The notes: generated by a model not told the origin, from the letters alone. Numbered from the stretch's first letter, positions 7,190-14,523 are shown. The stretch is DNA of 18,135 nucleotides from JAAZDN01 sp964440875 (GCA_964440875.1 CAYTTS010000023.1:1-18135); one strand, 5' to 3'. Numbers and translations: made by a program.

Positions 7190-10081
7190 ATGATTAATTA
7201 TGATTGGGTTGATATACATAAAGAGCTAGCTGAGCGATTACTCGACTTTAAAGAAGATAGAAGTGAATTAGTTTCAATAGTTAAGGAAGCTTATACTATT
7301 GCCGGATTTAAAATGCCTAAATTAGCTAATGAAGGAGAATTTGATGATATCGATCCTTTTAGTTTTTATGCTTTATTTCATAAATCAATTGCTCTAGAAT
7401 CAAAAATAAATATTTTAAATGCTTTTAAAGACTTGTTATCATTAAACTCAAAAGTTCCAAGTTCATTTGATGGTGTACCGATAATGAATAATCAAAATGC
7501 TACTTATTATCAGTTTGATGAAGAGCGACTTCCAGGTATAAATAAACTTTGGGATATTTTTGAATCTTCCTTAAATTATTCAAAAGATCAATCAAAAGAG
7601 AATGAGAAAATATTTGTTGAAAACTTCAATAAATTTCATGATATGAAAGGTAATAAAAGAAGTAAAGTTACAATTGCATTATTTTGGATAAATCCAGAGT
7701 TCTATATTAGCTTAGATAATCCGACTTTAGACTATATTGAAAATGGTGGAGATATAAATGCTGATATAGTAGAAATGTTACCTGATATTGCCAATGGAAT
7801 AAGTGGAGAAGATTATCTGATCATAATGAAAATGCTCAAAGATGCAATTAATAATCAAGAGATTGACGTAGACTCCTTCTTGGATTTATCAACAAAAGCA
7901 TGGGAGTATGCTAATGAAAATCAAAGTCAAAAAGTTTTAATGAATACTTATAATTTATTATTAAATATAAGTAAAGGTGACACTACTAAACAAGTGGATT
8001 TTTATACTACTGATAAGATAAAAAATAATAACTCGAGATTTAAAAGTATTCGCTATAATGATGTAATTATTGAAACATCAAAACATGAAATAACAGAAAC
8101 AGGTATTAAACAACTTATAGAACTATTAAGTGTAGAGTTTGATGATATGTTTATTGAACATGAGTATATGTTTAATGATTTAATAAAGTTAAATCAAGGC
8201 CAAAAGCTAATGCGATTAGCCTTCTTTGAAAGTAAAGAAAAATTGTTTGAATATGCAAAAACAATAACAAATAGTGTTGTAAATAGTAGAGCAGCAGTTA
8301 ATTACTCTAAAAATATAAATGTCGCTGGAACTGATTACTATTATCGTTTAAATGAGATTGCCGATTATATTTCACTTTTAGTTGGTCTTATTAATAAATT
8401 TGGTGATGATGAGGATAAGATAATTGTTGAAATAGAAAAAGACAAATATAAAGAAGTTGATAAAACTCGTCAATATTGGGTATACTCACCAGGTAGTAAG
8501 GCTCGTCTGTTTGATAAGTTTGTTGAAGAATCTGTTATGGCTATCGCTTGGGATGAACTTGGTGATTTAAGTAATTATGATGATAGAGATAAGATTGAAA
8601 GTAGTTTAGTAGAAATTTACAATCTATCAAAGCGTCCTTACAATGATTCAAAAGCACTTGATGATTTCTATCGTGTTATGAATGTTGGTGATATTGTATA
8701 TGCTAAGGAAGGAAATAAGGTTTTAGTTGGTAGAGGAGAAGTTGTTGGTGATTATTATTTCGATGATAGTCATGATGAGTATAAACATCGAAGAAAAATA
8801 AAGTGGACACATATTGGTAGTTGGGACTTAAGAAGTCCAGTTGCTAATAAGGTCTTAACTGATTTTTCAACATACTATGATTGGTTAGGATATGCGGAAG
8901 CGTTAATTACGGGAGATAATATGATTGAGAATAACAATGAAGAGCTGGAATTTATTTCATGGCTTTCTGAACAAGTTAATGCTTATAATCAAGAACTTGA
9001 TCCAAAGACAGTTGCTGCGATTAAAAATTGTCTAATAGACATTAGTAACTACTTCAATGAAGACATCTTTATGATGACAAGTATTGATCTTGTTAAGGAG
9101 TTACAAGAAGAAGTAAATGAGAGTAAAGACTATACTCGATATTCTGGGACTAAGAATACTGCTTTTAACTATTATATGAAATATTTAGAAACTAAACCTA
9201 CTTTAAATTTAACGAAGAAATATAACATTAATGACTTTTTAGCAGAGGTCTTTATGGATAAAGAGAAGGTAGATGTTATTCAGTCTGTTTTAAGAAATAA
9301 AAAGAATTTAATCCTTAAAGGGGCACCAGGTGTTGGTAAAACCTTTATCGCAGATCGCTTGGCTTACTTATTGATGGGTGAGAAGGATGAGAGTCGAGTT
9401 CAGATGGTTCAATTTCACCAAAGCTATAGTTATGAGGATTTCATTGAAGGTTATCGACCTAAGGTTGAACAAGAAGGTTTTGAATTGAAGCAGGGACCAT
9501 TTATTAAGTTTTGTCGTAAAGCTGAACGAGATAAAAATCGTGACTATTTCTTTATCATAGATGAAATCAACCGTGGAAATCTAAGTAAGATTTTTGGTGA
9601 ATTGTTAATGTTAATTGAAACTGACAAACGTGATAAAAAAATTAACTTATTATATTCAAATGAGAAGTTTTCCGTACCAAGTAATGTTCATATTATTGGA
9701 ATGATGAATACGGCAGATAGAAGTTTAGCACTGCTTGACTATGCGCTAAGACGTCGATTCTCATTTATTGATTTAAAACCTGCATTTAACAATAGTGGCT
9801 TTTTAAATTATGTTGATGATAAAGCTAATAATGAGTTATTAAAGTTAATTTTAGATGAAGTTAGAGATTTAAATAAACTTATCAAGGAAGACTTAGGTGC
9901 TGGCTTTGAGATTGGACATAGTTATTTCATCGATGATAGTTTAAATGTAAATATAAATCAAAGAGTTTCAGAGATTGTTGAGTTTGAAATTATACCTTTA
10001 ATTGAGGAATATTGGTTTGATGAAGAACTTGTTGCGAAGGAGAGAATCAATAAGTTTAGAGAGCTTTTAAATGCTATCTAA
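7190..10081 (+). CDS. mcrB: McrB-type AAA+ GTPase with an EVE-like reader domain
   Basis: McrB is the DNA-recognition and motor subunit of a modification-dependent (type IV) restriction system; it translocates DNA by nucleotide hydrolysis and activates McrC cleavage. The protein has 963 residues. Residues 1-230 contain a segment typical of long McrB proteins (KVTIALFWINPEFYISLDNP). Residues 235-420 are helical and unassigned. Residues 427-550 start YWVYSPGSKARLFDKF, followed by AIAWDELGDLSNY, and look like an EVE/PUA-type fold used by many McrB proteins to read modified bases. The C-terminal AAA+ domain (from about 690) has Walker A GAPGVGKT (711-718), the FHQSYSYEDFIEGYRP signature, Walker B FFIIDEINRG with Asp791/Glu792, and MNTADRS (839-845) plus an RRRFSF arginine motif. 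No disabling changes are visible. GGAAGAGG precedes the ATG by 8 bases. Confidence 0.92.
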   Translation: MINYDWVDIHKELAERLLDFKEDRSELVSIVKEAYTIAGFKMPKLANEGEFDDIDPFSFYALFHKSIALESKINILNAFKDLLSLNSKVPSSFDGVPIMNNQNATYYQFDEERLPGINKLWDIFESSLNYSKDQSKENEKIFVENFNKFHDMKGNKRSKVTIALFWINPEFYISLDNPTLDYIENGGDINADIVEMLPDIANGISGEDYLIIMKMLKDAINNQEIDVDSFLDLSTKAWEYANENQSQKVLMNTYNLLLNISKGDTTKQVDFYTTDKIKNNNSRFKSIRYNDVIIETSKHEITETGIKQLIELLSVEFDDMFIEHEYMFNDLIKLNQGQKLMRLAFFESKEKLFEYAKTITNSVVNSRAAVNYSKNINVAGTDYYYRLNEIADYISLLVGLINKFGDDEDKIIVEIEKDKYKEVDKTRQYWVYSPGSKARLFDKFVEESVMAIAWDELGDLSNYDDRDKIESSLVEIYNLSKRPYNDSKALDDFYRVMNVGDIVYAKEGNKVLVGRGEVVGDYYFDDSHDEYKHRRKIKWTHIGSWDLRSPVANKVLTDFSTYYDWLGYAEALITGDNMIENNNEELEFISWLSEQVNAYNQELDPKTVAAIKNCLIDISNYFNEDIFMMTSIDLVKELQEEVNESKDYTRYSGTKNTAFNYYMKYLETKPTLNLTKKYNINDFLAEVFMDKEKVDVIQSVLRNKKNLILKGAPGVGKTFIADRLAYLLMGEKDESRVQMVQFHQSYSYEDFIEGYRPKVEQEGFELKQGPFIKFCRKAERDKNRDYFFIIDEINRGNLSKIFGELLMLIETDKRDKKINLLYSNEKFSVPSNVHIIGMMNTADRSLALLDYALRRRFSFIDLKPAFNNSGFLNYVDDKANNELLKLILDEVRDLNKLIKEDLGAGFEIGHSYFIDDSLNVNINQRVSEIVEFEIIPLIEEYWFDEELVAKERINKFRELLNAI

Positions 10082-11105
10082 GACTACAATACCAATAAGA
10101 AATATATTCTATATGCTTGCTTATTCGCATAAGGAACTTAAAGAGCGTGAGTACACAAGGGTTGGTAGTGAGAGTTTTGATAATGTTTTAGACTTATACT
10201 CCACAATACTTTTAATATCTGTCTCTAGGCTTTTAAAAGGTGGTCTTATTAAAGATTACATTTCTCTTGAAGAAGATCTCTTCGTCATTAAAGGGAAGTT
10301 AAACTTAAATAAAACTATTTCAAGAAATACCTTGTATAATAAGAAAATAGTTGTTGACTATGATGAGTACTCAACGAATATATTATTTAATAAAATAATA
10401 AAGTCAACACTTATAAAACTTAGTAGATCCAAAGAAATAAGTGTAGAGAAAAGAAGATCACTAAAAAAGTTAATTCCATACTTTACTGACATTGATGAAA
10501 TTATTTTATCAGCAATTAAATGGCATGATATTACATTTAACAATAATTCATATAGGTATCGATTTACACTTAAAATCTGTGAATATATATTTAAAGAATT
10601 AATCATAAATGATGAAGATGATCTTCTTTCAAAAGAGCTATATGATGAGAGAAGATTGTCGAATATATATGAAAACTTCGTATTAAATTTCTATAAACAA
10701 GAAACAAGTTATCATGTATCTAGTCCTCAAATTAAATGGAAAGTAGAGGAAGATGTAAATAATAATCTTCCGATAATGCAGACTGATATTGTTGTCAAGA
10801 AAGAGGATAGAATAATTATCATCGATACAAAGTTCTATACTAAGAATATGTTAAAGCGTAGTGAGACTAGTAAAGAGAAACATATTTCAAACAACCTCTA
10901 TCAAATCTTCACATATGTTAATAATTATGTTTCTGATTTTGAAGATAGCAGTATTGAGGGGATTCTCTTATATGCAAAAACAGATGAAGAAATACAAGCT
11001 AATGATAGATATCTTATAAATGATAATAAAATAAGTATCCTTAATCTAGATCTAAATGAGGATTTTGAGTCTATTAAAGAAAATCTGTTTAAAGTAATAA
11101 GATAA
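10071..11105 (+). CDS. mcrC: McrC-type endonuclease subunit
   Basis: McrC is the nuclease partner of McrB, acting on DNA as a McrB-McrC complex. The 344-residue product begins KTTIPIRNIFYMLAYS, characteristic of McrC, with an N-terminal half that in the family contacts the McrB ring. The C-terminal PD-(D/E)xK nuclease core is intact: Asp239 in MQTDIVV, then Asp252 and Lys254 in IIIIDTKFY, followed by a helix containing NNLYQIFTYVNNY that includes the usual Gln. The gene overlaps mcrB by 11 bases, so the two subunits are translated from one mRNA and are likely coupled. No methyltransferase is nearby, as expected for a type IV system. Confidence 0.93.
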   Translation: MLSKTTIPIRNIFYMLAYSHKELKEREYTRVGSESFDNVLDLYSTILLISVSRLLKGGLIKDYISLEEDLFVIKGKLNLNKTISRNTLYNKKIVVDYDEYSTNILFNKIIKSTLIKLSRSKEISVEKRRSLKKLIPYFTDIDEIILSAIKWHDITFNNNSYRYRFTLKICEYIFKELIINDEDDLLSKELYDERRLSNIYENFVLNFYKQETSYHVSSPQIKWKVEEDVNNNLPIMQTDIVVKKEDRIIIIDTKFYTKNMLKRSETSKEKHISNNLYQIFTYVNNYVSDFEDSSIEGILLYAKTDEEIQANDRYLINDNKISILNLDLNEDFESIKENLFKVIR

Positions 11106-11129
11106 AATATAGTAATAAAAATATTTAGC

Positions 11130-11143
11130 AGTTAAGCTTAACT
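11130..11143 (+). promoter_or_regulatory. 14 bp perfect palindrome at the -35 of the S-box promoter
   Basis: AGTTAAGCTTAACT is a perfect dyad ending in the first base of the -35 box TTGAAA. A related half-copy, AAAGCTTAAA, lies in the promoter spacer at 11151-11160, 18 bases away. It could be an operator or just AT-rich palindromic DNA. Confidence 0.3.
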
Positions 11144-11171
11144 TGAAAATAAAGCTTAAATTTGCTATAAT
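11143..11171 (+). promoter_or_regulatory. Strong promoter driving the SAM riboswitch transcript
   Basis: TTGAAA (11143-11148) and TATAAT (11166-11171) are separated by 17 bases and an extended -10 TGC is present. Transcription would start at about 11175-11178, right at the riboswitch P1 helix. This is the best match to the vegetative consensus in the window. Confidence 0.88.
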
Positions 11172-11175
11172 GTAA

Positions 11176-11263
11176 CTACCATAAAGAGAAGGCGAGAGAC
11201 AAGCTCAATGACCCTTCAGCAACCTGCCAAGAGGTAAGGTGCTAAAGCTTGAATGGATGGGGT
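11176..11263 (+). promoter_or_regulatory. SAM-I (S-box) riboswitch aptamer
   Basis: The S-box core is complete. P2a is GAAGG/CCTTC (11188-11192, 11213-11217) and P2b is GAG/CTC (11194-11196, 11204-11206). Kink-turn bases AATGA are followed by CAGCAACC (11217-11224). P3 is ACCTGCC with GGTAAGGT (11222-11228, 11233-11240), running into GGTGCTAAA (11238-11246). The pseudoknot CAAG/CTTG pairs 11200-11203 with 11248-11251. P1 can be formed by CTACCAT (11176-11182) and ATGGATGG (11253-11260) with one bulged A. No clear P4 is seen, which is unusual for SAM-I. S-boxes bind S-adenosylmethionine and normally cause termination when it is abundant. Confidence 0.87.
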
Positions 11264-11305
11264 AAATATTCTGACTAAGGTCCCATCTATTGATGGGGCT
11301 TTTTA
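11256..11305 (+). terminator. Riboswitch-controlled terminator and antiterminator
   Basis: The terminator stem pairs AAGGTCCCATC (11277-11287) with GATGGGGCTTT (11292-11302), 11 bp including G-U pairs, loop TATT, ending in T-rich sequence. The alternative antiterminator pairs GATGGGG (11256-11262) with TCCCATC (11281-11287). GATGGGG overlaps the 3' strand of P1 (11253-11260). SAM-stabilised P1 would therefore free the terminator, giving repression of the downstream gene by SAM. Confidence 0.85.
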
Positions 11306-11327
11306 TATGGTTAGAAAAGAGGTCTAT

Positions 11328-11912
11328 ATGAGACTATTAAATTGGTTAAACTCATATGAGTTTCAAGTGGATGATGAAAGTATAAAGCGAGATATTGATA
11401 AAAGGTATCTTGTTGAATTGATTGATGATGAATTAATTATTCATTTAAGAGCTGTCGGCAATCAAGTTAATGATCCAAAGCTAATTGAAAGATTGCTTAT
11501 TGAGTATCATGACTATATCAATAGGAGTATTCATCATGGTGATACATTGGATCATAAAAAAGTGAAGTCAAAGATAAAATCTTATCCTAGTGAAATATTA
11601 GAGACGGATACTAATGATACTTTTGTCGAAAGTGACATTGATAAAGCTAATGATTCTTATGTATATAAATTATATAAGTTAAAAACTTTAAATGATGATG
11701 GAGATCTGTTGTCAATTAGCTCAAATTACGATGATATTCACAATACTTATAGAGAGTATATTAAATGGTACTTTTTAACAGGTACTGGTAGAAATATTTT
11801 ATTTGATCATCGTGATTATTCAGATAATCTTGAAATGTTAGGTGTTGAAGTTATCAGAGGCAAGAGTAAAGGGGCTAAAAATTACTATAAGATAGTAAAA
11901 GAAAAGCTGTGA
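11328..11912 (+). CDS. Unknown protein under SAM riboswitch control
   Basis: I do not recognise this 194-residue protein. The start at 11328 is chosen because AGAGG (11318-11322) is 5 bases upstream and because earlier in-frame ATGs (11253, 11307) lie inside the riboswitch and terminator. It is acidic and probably soluble, with no signal peptide or membrane segment. The N-terminal part (LVELIDDELIIHLRAVGNQV) looks mixed alpha/beta; about residues 75-130 are Asp/Ser/Lys-rich and may be a linker. The C-terminus (SDNLEMLGVEVIRGKSKGAK, then NYYKI) is reminiscent of the winged-helix end of phage-type primase or replication proteins, a weak resemblance only. Nothing suggests methionine synthesis or transport, the usual S-box targets. 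It follows mcrC but has its own promoter and terminator. Confidence 0.7.
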   Translation: MRLLNWLNSYEFQVDDESIKRDIDKRYLVELIDDELIIHLRAVGNQVNDPKLIERLLIEYHDYINRSIHHGDTLDHKKVKSKIKSYPSEILETDTNDTFVESDIDKANDSYVYKLYKLKTLNDDGDLLSISSNYDDIHNTYREYIKWYFLTGTGRNILFDHRDYSDNLEMLGVEVIRGKSKGAKNYYKIVKEKL

Positions 11913-11915
11913 TTT

Positions 11916-11939
11916 AAGGAGGACTTAGTCCTCCTTTTT
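11916..11939 (+). terminator. Terminator after the SAM-riboswitch gene
   Basis: A perfect 9 bp stem AAGGAGGAC/GTCCTCCTT (11916-11924 and 11928-11936) with loop TTA ends in a T run. It lies three bases after the stop codon. Confidence 0.93.
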
Positions 11940-11967
11940 GCTTGTAAAAATATTAGAGTGGATAATT

Positions 11968-11976
11968 TGCTATAAT
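11968..11976 (+). promoter_or_regulatory. Extended -10 promoter of licD leader
   Basis: TGCTATAAT (11968-11976) is a perfect extended -10 element, the third TTTGCTATAAT in this window. No good -35 lies 16-18 bases upstream. The transcript would start near 11982, about 105 bases before the licD ATG. Confidence 0.65.
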
Positions 11977-11981
11977 GGAGG

Positions 11982-12056
11982 AGTAGTCAGCAAAAGCTGA
12001 TGAAGCGATAAATCTTTAGAAACTTTATAAGAAAATCATTGTGATTTCTTTTTTTG
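11982..12056 (+). promoter_or_regulatory. Unidentified leader RNA ending in a terminator, upstream of licD
   Basis: The leader begins with a TCAGC/GCTGA hairpin with loop AAAA (11987-12000), continues with TGAAGCG and a weak ATAAA/TTTAT stem (about 12008-12028), and ends in a terminator. That terminator pairs AAGAAAATCA (12029-12038) with TGATTTCTT (12042-12050), one A bulged, followed by a T run to 12055. A terminator between promoter and gene implies either transcription attenuation or a small RNA. I cannot assign it to a known riboswitch class. A further hairpin CTTTCT/AGAAAG (12057-12062, 12071-12076) abuts the ribosome binding site. Confidence 0.55.
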
Positions 12057-12086
12057 CTTTCTAAAAATTAAGAAAGAAGGAATATT

Positions 12087-12917
12087 ATGCTTTTATACGA
12101 TCAAGAGGAAATAGATAAGGTTCAAAGTAACCAACTATATATTTTAAAAGAATTTGCAGAATTTTGTGATAAACATGAGATAGATTATACATTAGATTAT
12201 GGAACGATGTTAGGTGCAGTAAGAGAGAAGGGCTTCATCCCTTGGGATGATGATGTCGATGTTGCGATGTTAAGAAGTGATTATGATAGATTTTTAGAGT
12301 TGGCAGGAAATAACCTAAACTCAGAATTATTCATTCAAAACTATAATAGTGATCCAGGCTTTATTCATGCCTTTAGTAGAATAAGATTAAATGGATCTTT
12401 GGCACTACAAGAAGATTGGAAAAACTTAGATTGTCACCATGGTATCTTCATTGATATTTTTCCATATGATACAATTCCAACAGATAAGCGCAAAAGGATT
12501 GAACATCAATACTTAATACATATTATTCAAGAAGCTAAACTTTATCGAGTGAAGATGTTAGGTGAGGCTGAGTTTGATAAGAGTAAAACATTGCAAGAGA
12601 GCCCACTTTCACTTTTAACATTAGAGAGACTAAATATTTACCATACCCAAATAATTACTAAATATAATAATGGTTTTACTGCTAACGATGATGTAACACA
12701 TATGACGCAAGGATTTAAATCATACTTGGAATTTCAAAGGACAGTTGATGAGCATCGAGATACTAAAACAATAAAGTTTGAAGATGATACTTATCCGATA
12801 CCTAAGGCCTTCGATAAGTTATTATCAAATGTTTATAATGACTATATGTCTTATCCTCCAAAAGAGGATAGAGCACCACATCATGGTGTAATTAAGTATG
12901 AAACAAGAGATATCTAA
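12087..12917 (+). CDS. LicD-family phosphotransferase
   Basis: LicD proteins are nucleotidyltransferase-fold enzymes that attach phosphocholine, or other phospho-linked groups, to cell-surface glycans and teichoic acids. The 276-residue protein has the family signature near the N-terminus: TLDYGTMLGAVREKGFIPWD followed by DDVDVAM, with the metal-binding aspartates at about 54-58. HGIFIDIFPYDTIP follows, at about residues 117-130, also typical. There is no signal peptide or membrane helix, so it acts in the cytoplasm or at the inner face of the membrane. AAGAAGG precedes the ATG by about 6 bases. No licABC or glycosyltransferase genes are adjacent, so the acceptor is unknown. Its expression may be attenuated by the leader terminator. 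Confidence 0.88.
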   Translation: MLLYDQEEIDKVQSNQLYILKEFAEFCDKHEIDYTLDYGTMLGAVREKGFIPWDDDVDVAMLRSDYDRFLELAGNNLNSELFIQNYNSDPGFIHAFSRIRLNGSLALQEDWKNLDCHHGIFIDIFPYDTIPTDKRKRIEHQYLIHIIQEAKLYRVKMLGEAEFDKSKTLQESPLSLLTLERLNIYHTQIITKYNNGFTANDDVTHMTQGFKSYLEFQRTVDEHRDTKTIKFEDDTYPIPKAFDKLLSNVYNDYMSYPPKEDRAPHHGVIKYETRDI

Positions 12918-13291
12918 AAGTTAAATAGTTTTTAATTGTTAATTAATCTATGAAGTATAAATTTAATTGACATCTATAGTGTGAAAAGAAGAATTAATGT
13001 CTGGAATTCATTTTTTAAGTAAAAAATAAATTAAAGATTTAGTTCTTTTTCTTTTCATTATCGTGAAAACGCTTCCTTTACTTATGAAATTATGTAAATT
13101 TATTATAAACTCTGATTAAGATTTTTTTATATGTGAAATAAGCTATAGTTAAAGGATAAATGCTCCGTTGTGAAAATAACGTTATATATAACAAAGCTTA
13201 AGTTAATTAATTAACAATCTCAATTGATTATAAATATTAATTACAAATGAAAGAAATCACGTTTACATTCATAAATCAAATTTAATGCTCC
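12918..13291. other. AT-rich intergenic region upstream of the citrate genes
   Basis: No gene is visible on either strand. It holds GAATT/AATTC (12991-12995, 13005-13009) followed by six T, which may be a weak terminator for licD. It also holds adjacent palindromes ATAACGTTAT (13176-13185) and GTTATATATAAC (13181-13192), an AT-rich tract at 13203-13248, and cre-like sequences described separately. The length of the region suggests binding sites for regulators not encoded here. Confidence 0.5.
13064..13077 (+). promoter_or_regulatory. Cre-like site, upstream
   Basis: TGAAAACGCTTCCT resembles the CcpA operator consensus TGWNANCGNTNWCA, missing it at two positions near its right end. It lies about 230 bases upstream of the citrate promoter. 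CcpA can activate or repress from such upstream sites. Confidence 0.45.
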
Positions 13292-13320
13292 TTGACTATA
13301 CTTGCAAATAGGTTTATGGT
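13292..13320 (+). promoter_or_regulatory. Promoter of the citrate/malate gene cluster
   Basis: TTGACT (13292-13297) and TATGGT (13315-13320) are separated by 17 bases. The start would be near 13327, giving a leader of about 33 bases to the carrier gene. Confidence 0.7.
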
Positions 13321-13322
13321 AG

Positions 13323-13336
13323 TGTTAGCACTTACA
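13323..13336 (+). promoter_or_regulatory. Cre site over the transcription start
   Basis: TGTTAGCACTTACA matches TGWNANCGNTNWCA at all but one fixed position (A for the central G). It lies right after the -10 box and covers the predicted transcription start, a classic position for CcpA repression. This fits glucose repression of citrate use. Confidence 0.65.
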
Positions 13337-13359
13337 GAATGTAGGTTGAAGGGAGAATT

Positions 13360-14523
13360 ATGAAAGACTTTAAATTAGTAGGAATGCCTTTACCATTATT
13401 TATAATTGTATCGGTAGTTGTCCTTGCAGGGGCATACACAGGTTATATACCTTATGGAATGGTTGGTGCCTTTGCGGTACTGATAGTACTTGGTGCAGTT
13501 CTAGGAGTTATTGGGGATAATACTCCTATCGTTAAAACGTTTTTAGGTGGAGGGGCTATCGTAATTATATTTGGATCAGCTGCTCTTGTTTATTTTGGTT
13601 TATTACCAGAAAAAGTTACAATGATGGTTAAAGTATTTATGGAATCTGGAAATATTATGAATGGTGACACTATCGTTGGATTTAAAACTGGATTCTTAGA
13701 TTTCTATATCGCTGCTTTAATTACAGGTAGTATATTAGGAATGAGCCGTAAATTATTAATTGATGCAGCGGTAAGATATATTCCAGCAATCTTAGGTGGA
13801 GTAGTTGTTGCCTTAGCTTTTGTTGGAATAGCTGGTCTTTTAACAGGTTATGGTGCTAAAGAAGCAATCGTTTATGTAGGTATCCCAATAATGGGTGGTG
13901 GAATGGGTGCAGGTGCTGTTCCAATAGCNNNNNNNNNNNNNNNNNNNNNNNNNNNNNNNNNNNNNNNNNNNNNNNNNNNNNNNNNNNNNNNNNNNNNNNN
14001 NNNNNNNNNNNNNNNNNNNNNNNNNNNNTTTATGATCCTTGGTGTAATTATTTCTAAAGTAATTCCTGGTGGAATTCACTTCTACGCTTGGATGATTATT
14101 AGTGTTGGTGTTGTTAAAGGTTTCGGAATTATGCCACGTGATATTGAACTAGCAGCGCAAAAATGGTACCAATTTGTGGCAGGCAACTTTACATTTGCAC
14201 TACTTGCAGGAATTGGTATTGCATATACTGATTTAGGTGAAGTTATTAACGCCTTCTCATTAATGTACTTACTTCTTGTAATTGTTACAGTAGCAGGTGC
14301 AGTAGTTGGTACAATGTTAGTAGGACGCTTAATGGGCTTCTATGAAATCGAAGTTGCTATTACAGCAGGTCTTTGTATGGCTAATATGGGTGGAACTGGG
14401 GATGTTGCGGTACTTAGTGCATCAGATCGAATGGAATTAATGCCATTTGCTCAGATTTCATCACGTATCGGTGGAACAATTATTATTCTACTTGCAACAG
14501 GTCTTGCAAGTGTATTCTTTTAG
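13360..14523 (+). CDS. 2-hydroxycarboxylate transporter (CitS/CitP/MleP type), interrupted by an assembly gap
   Basis: This carrier imports citrate or malate by symport with cations or by exchange (for example citrate/lactate). About 11 membrane segments and two GGxG re-entrant loops are typical of the 2HCT family. The first loop appears as IMGGGMGAGAVPI just before the gap, and the second as LCMANMGGTGDVAVLSASDR. The substrate-binding arginine motif is present as SSRIGGT near the C-terminus. The gap falls in the central region. The visible product plus 34 unknown residues gives 387, against about 440-450 for the family, so the true gap is probably longer than drawn. AAGGGAG lies 4-5 bases before the ATG. 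Citrate is the likely substrate given citE and citF downstream, but malate cannot be excluded. Confidence 0.9.
   Translation: MKDFKLVGMPLPLFIIVSVVVLAGAYTGYIPYGMVGAFAVLIVLGAVLGVIGDNTPIVKTFLGGGAIVIIFGSAALVYFGLLPEKVTMMVKVFMESGNIMNGDTIVGFKTGFLDFYIAALITGSILGMSRKLLIDAAVRYIPAILGGVVVALAFVGIAGLLTGYGAKEAIVYVGIPIMGGGMGAGAVPIXXXXXXXXXXXXXXXXXXXXXXXXXXXXXXXXXXFMILGVIISKVIPGGIHFYAWMIISVGVVKGFGIMPRDIELAAQKWYQFVAGNFTFALLAGIGIAYTDLGEVINAFSLMYLLLVIVTVAGAVVGTMLVGRLMGFYEIEVAITAGLCMANMGGTGDVAVLSASDRMELMPFAQISSRIGGTIIILLATGLASVFF
13929..14028. other. Run of exactly 100 N (assembly gap)
   Basis: The length of exactly 100 is the usual placeholder for a gap of unknown size. The flanks happen to keep one reading frame. 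Compared with known 2HCT carriers I estimate that about 90 residues, not 33, are missing. Confidence 0.97.

Noticed and set aside
11176..11305. T-box leader before the unknown gene
   Set aside because: No GGTGGNACCGCG-type antiterminator bulge is present, while the S-box core is complete.
11253..11327. Start of the unknown protein at 11253 or 11307
   Set aside because: These ATGs lie within the riboswitch P1 strand and just after the terminator stem, without a ribosome binding site; 11328 has AGAGG at 5 bases.
11977..12030. Manganese (yybP-ykoY) riboswitch in the licD leader, suggested by GGAGGAGTAG
   Set aside because: The second conserved loop and the closing strand complementary to the first are missing, and the gene is not a metal transporter.
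12967..12995. Promoter from TTGACA at 12967
   Set aside because: No acceptable -10 hexamer lies 16-18 bases downstream.
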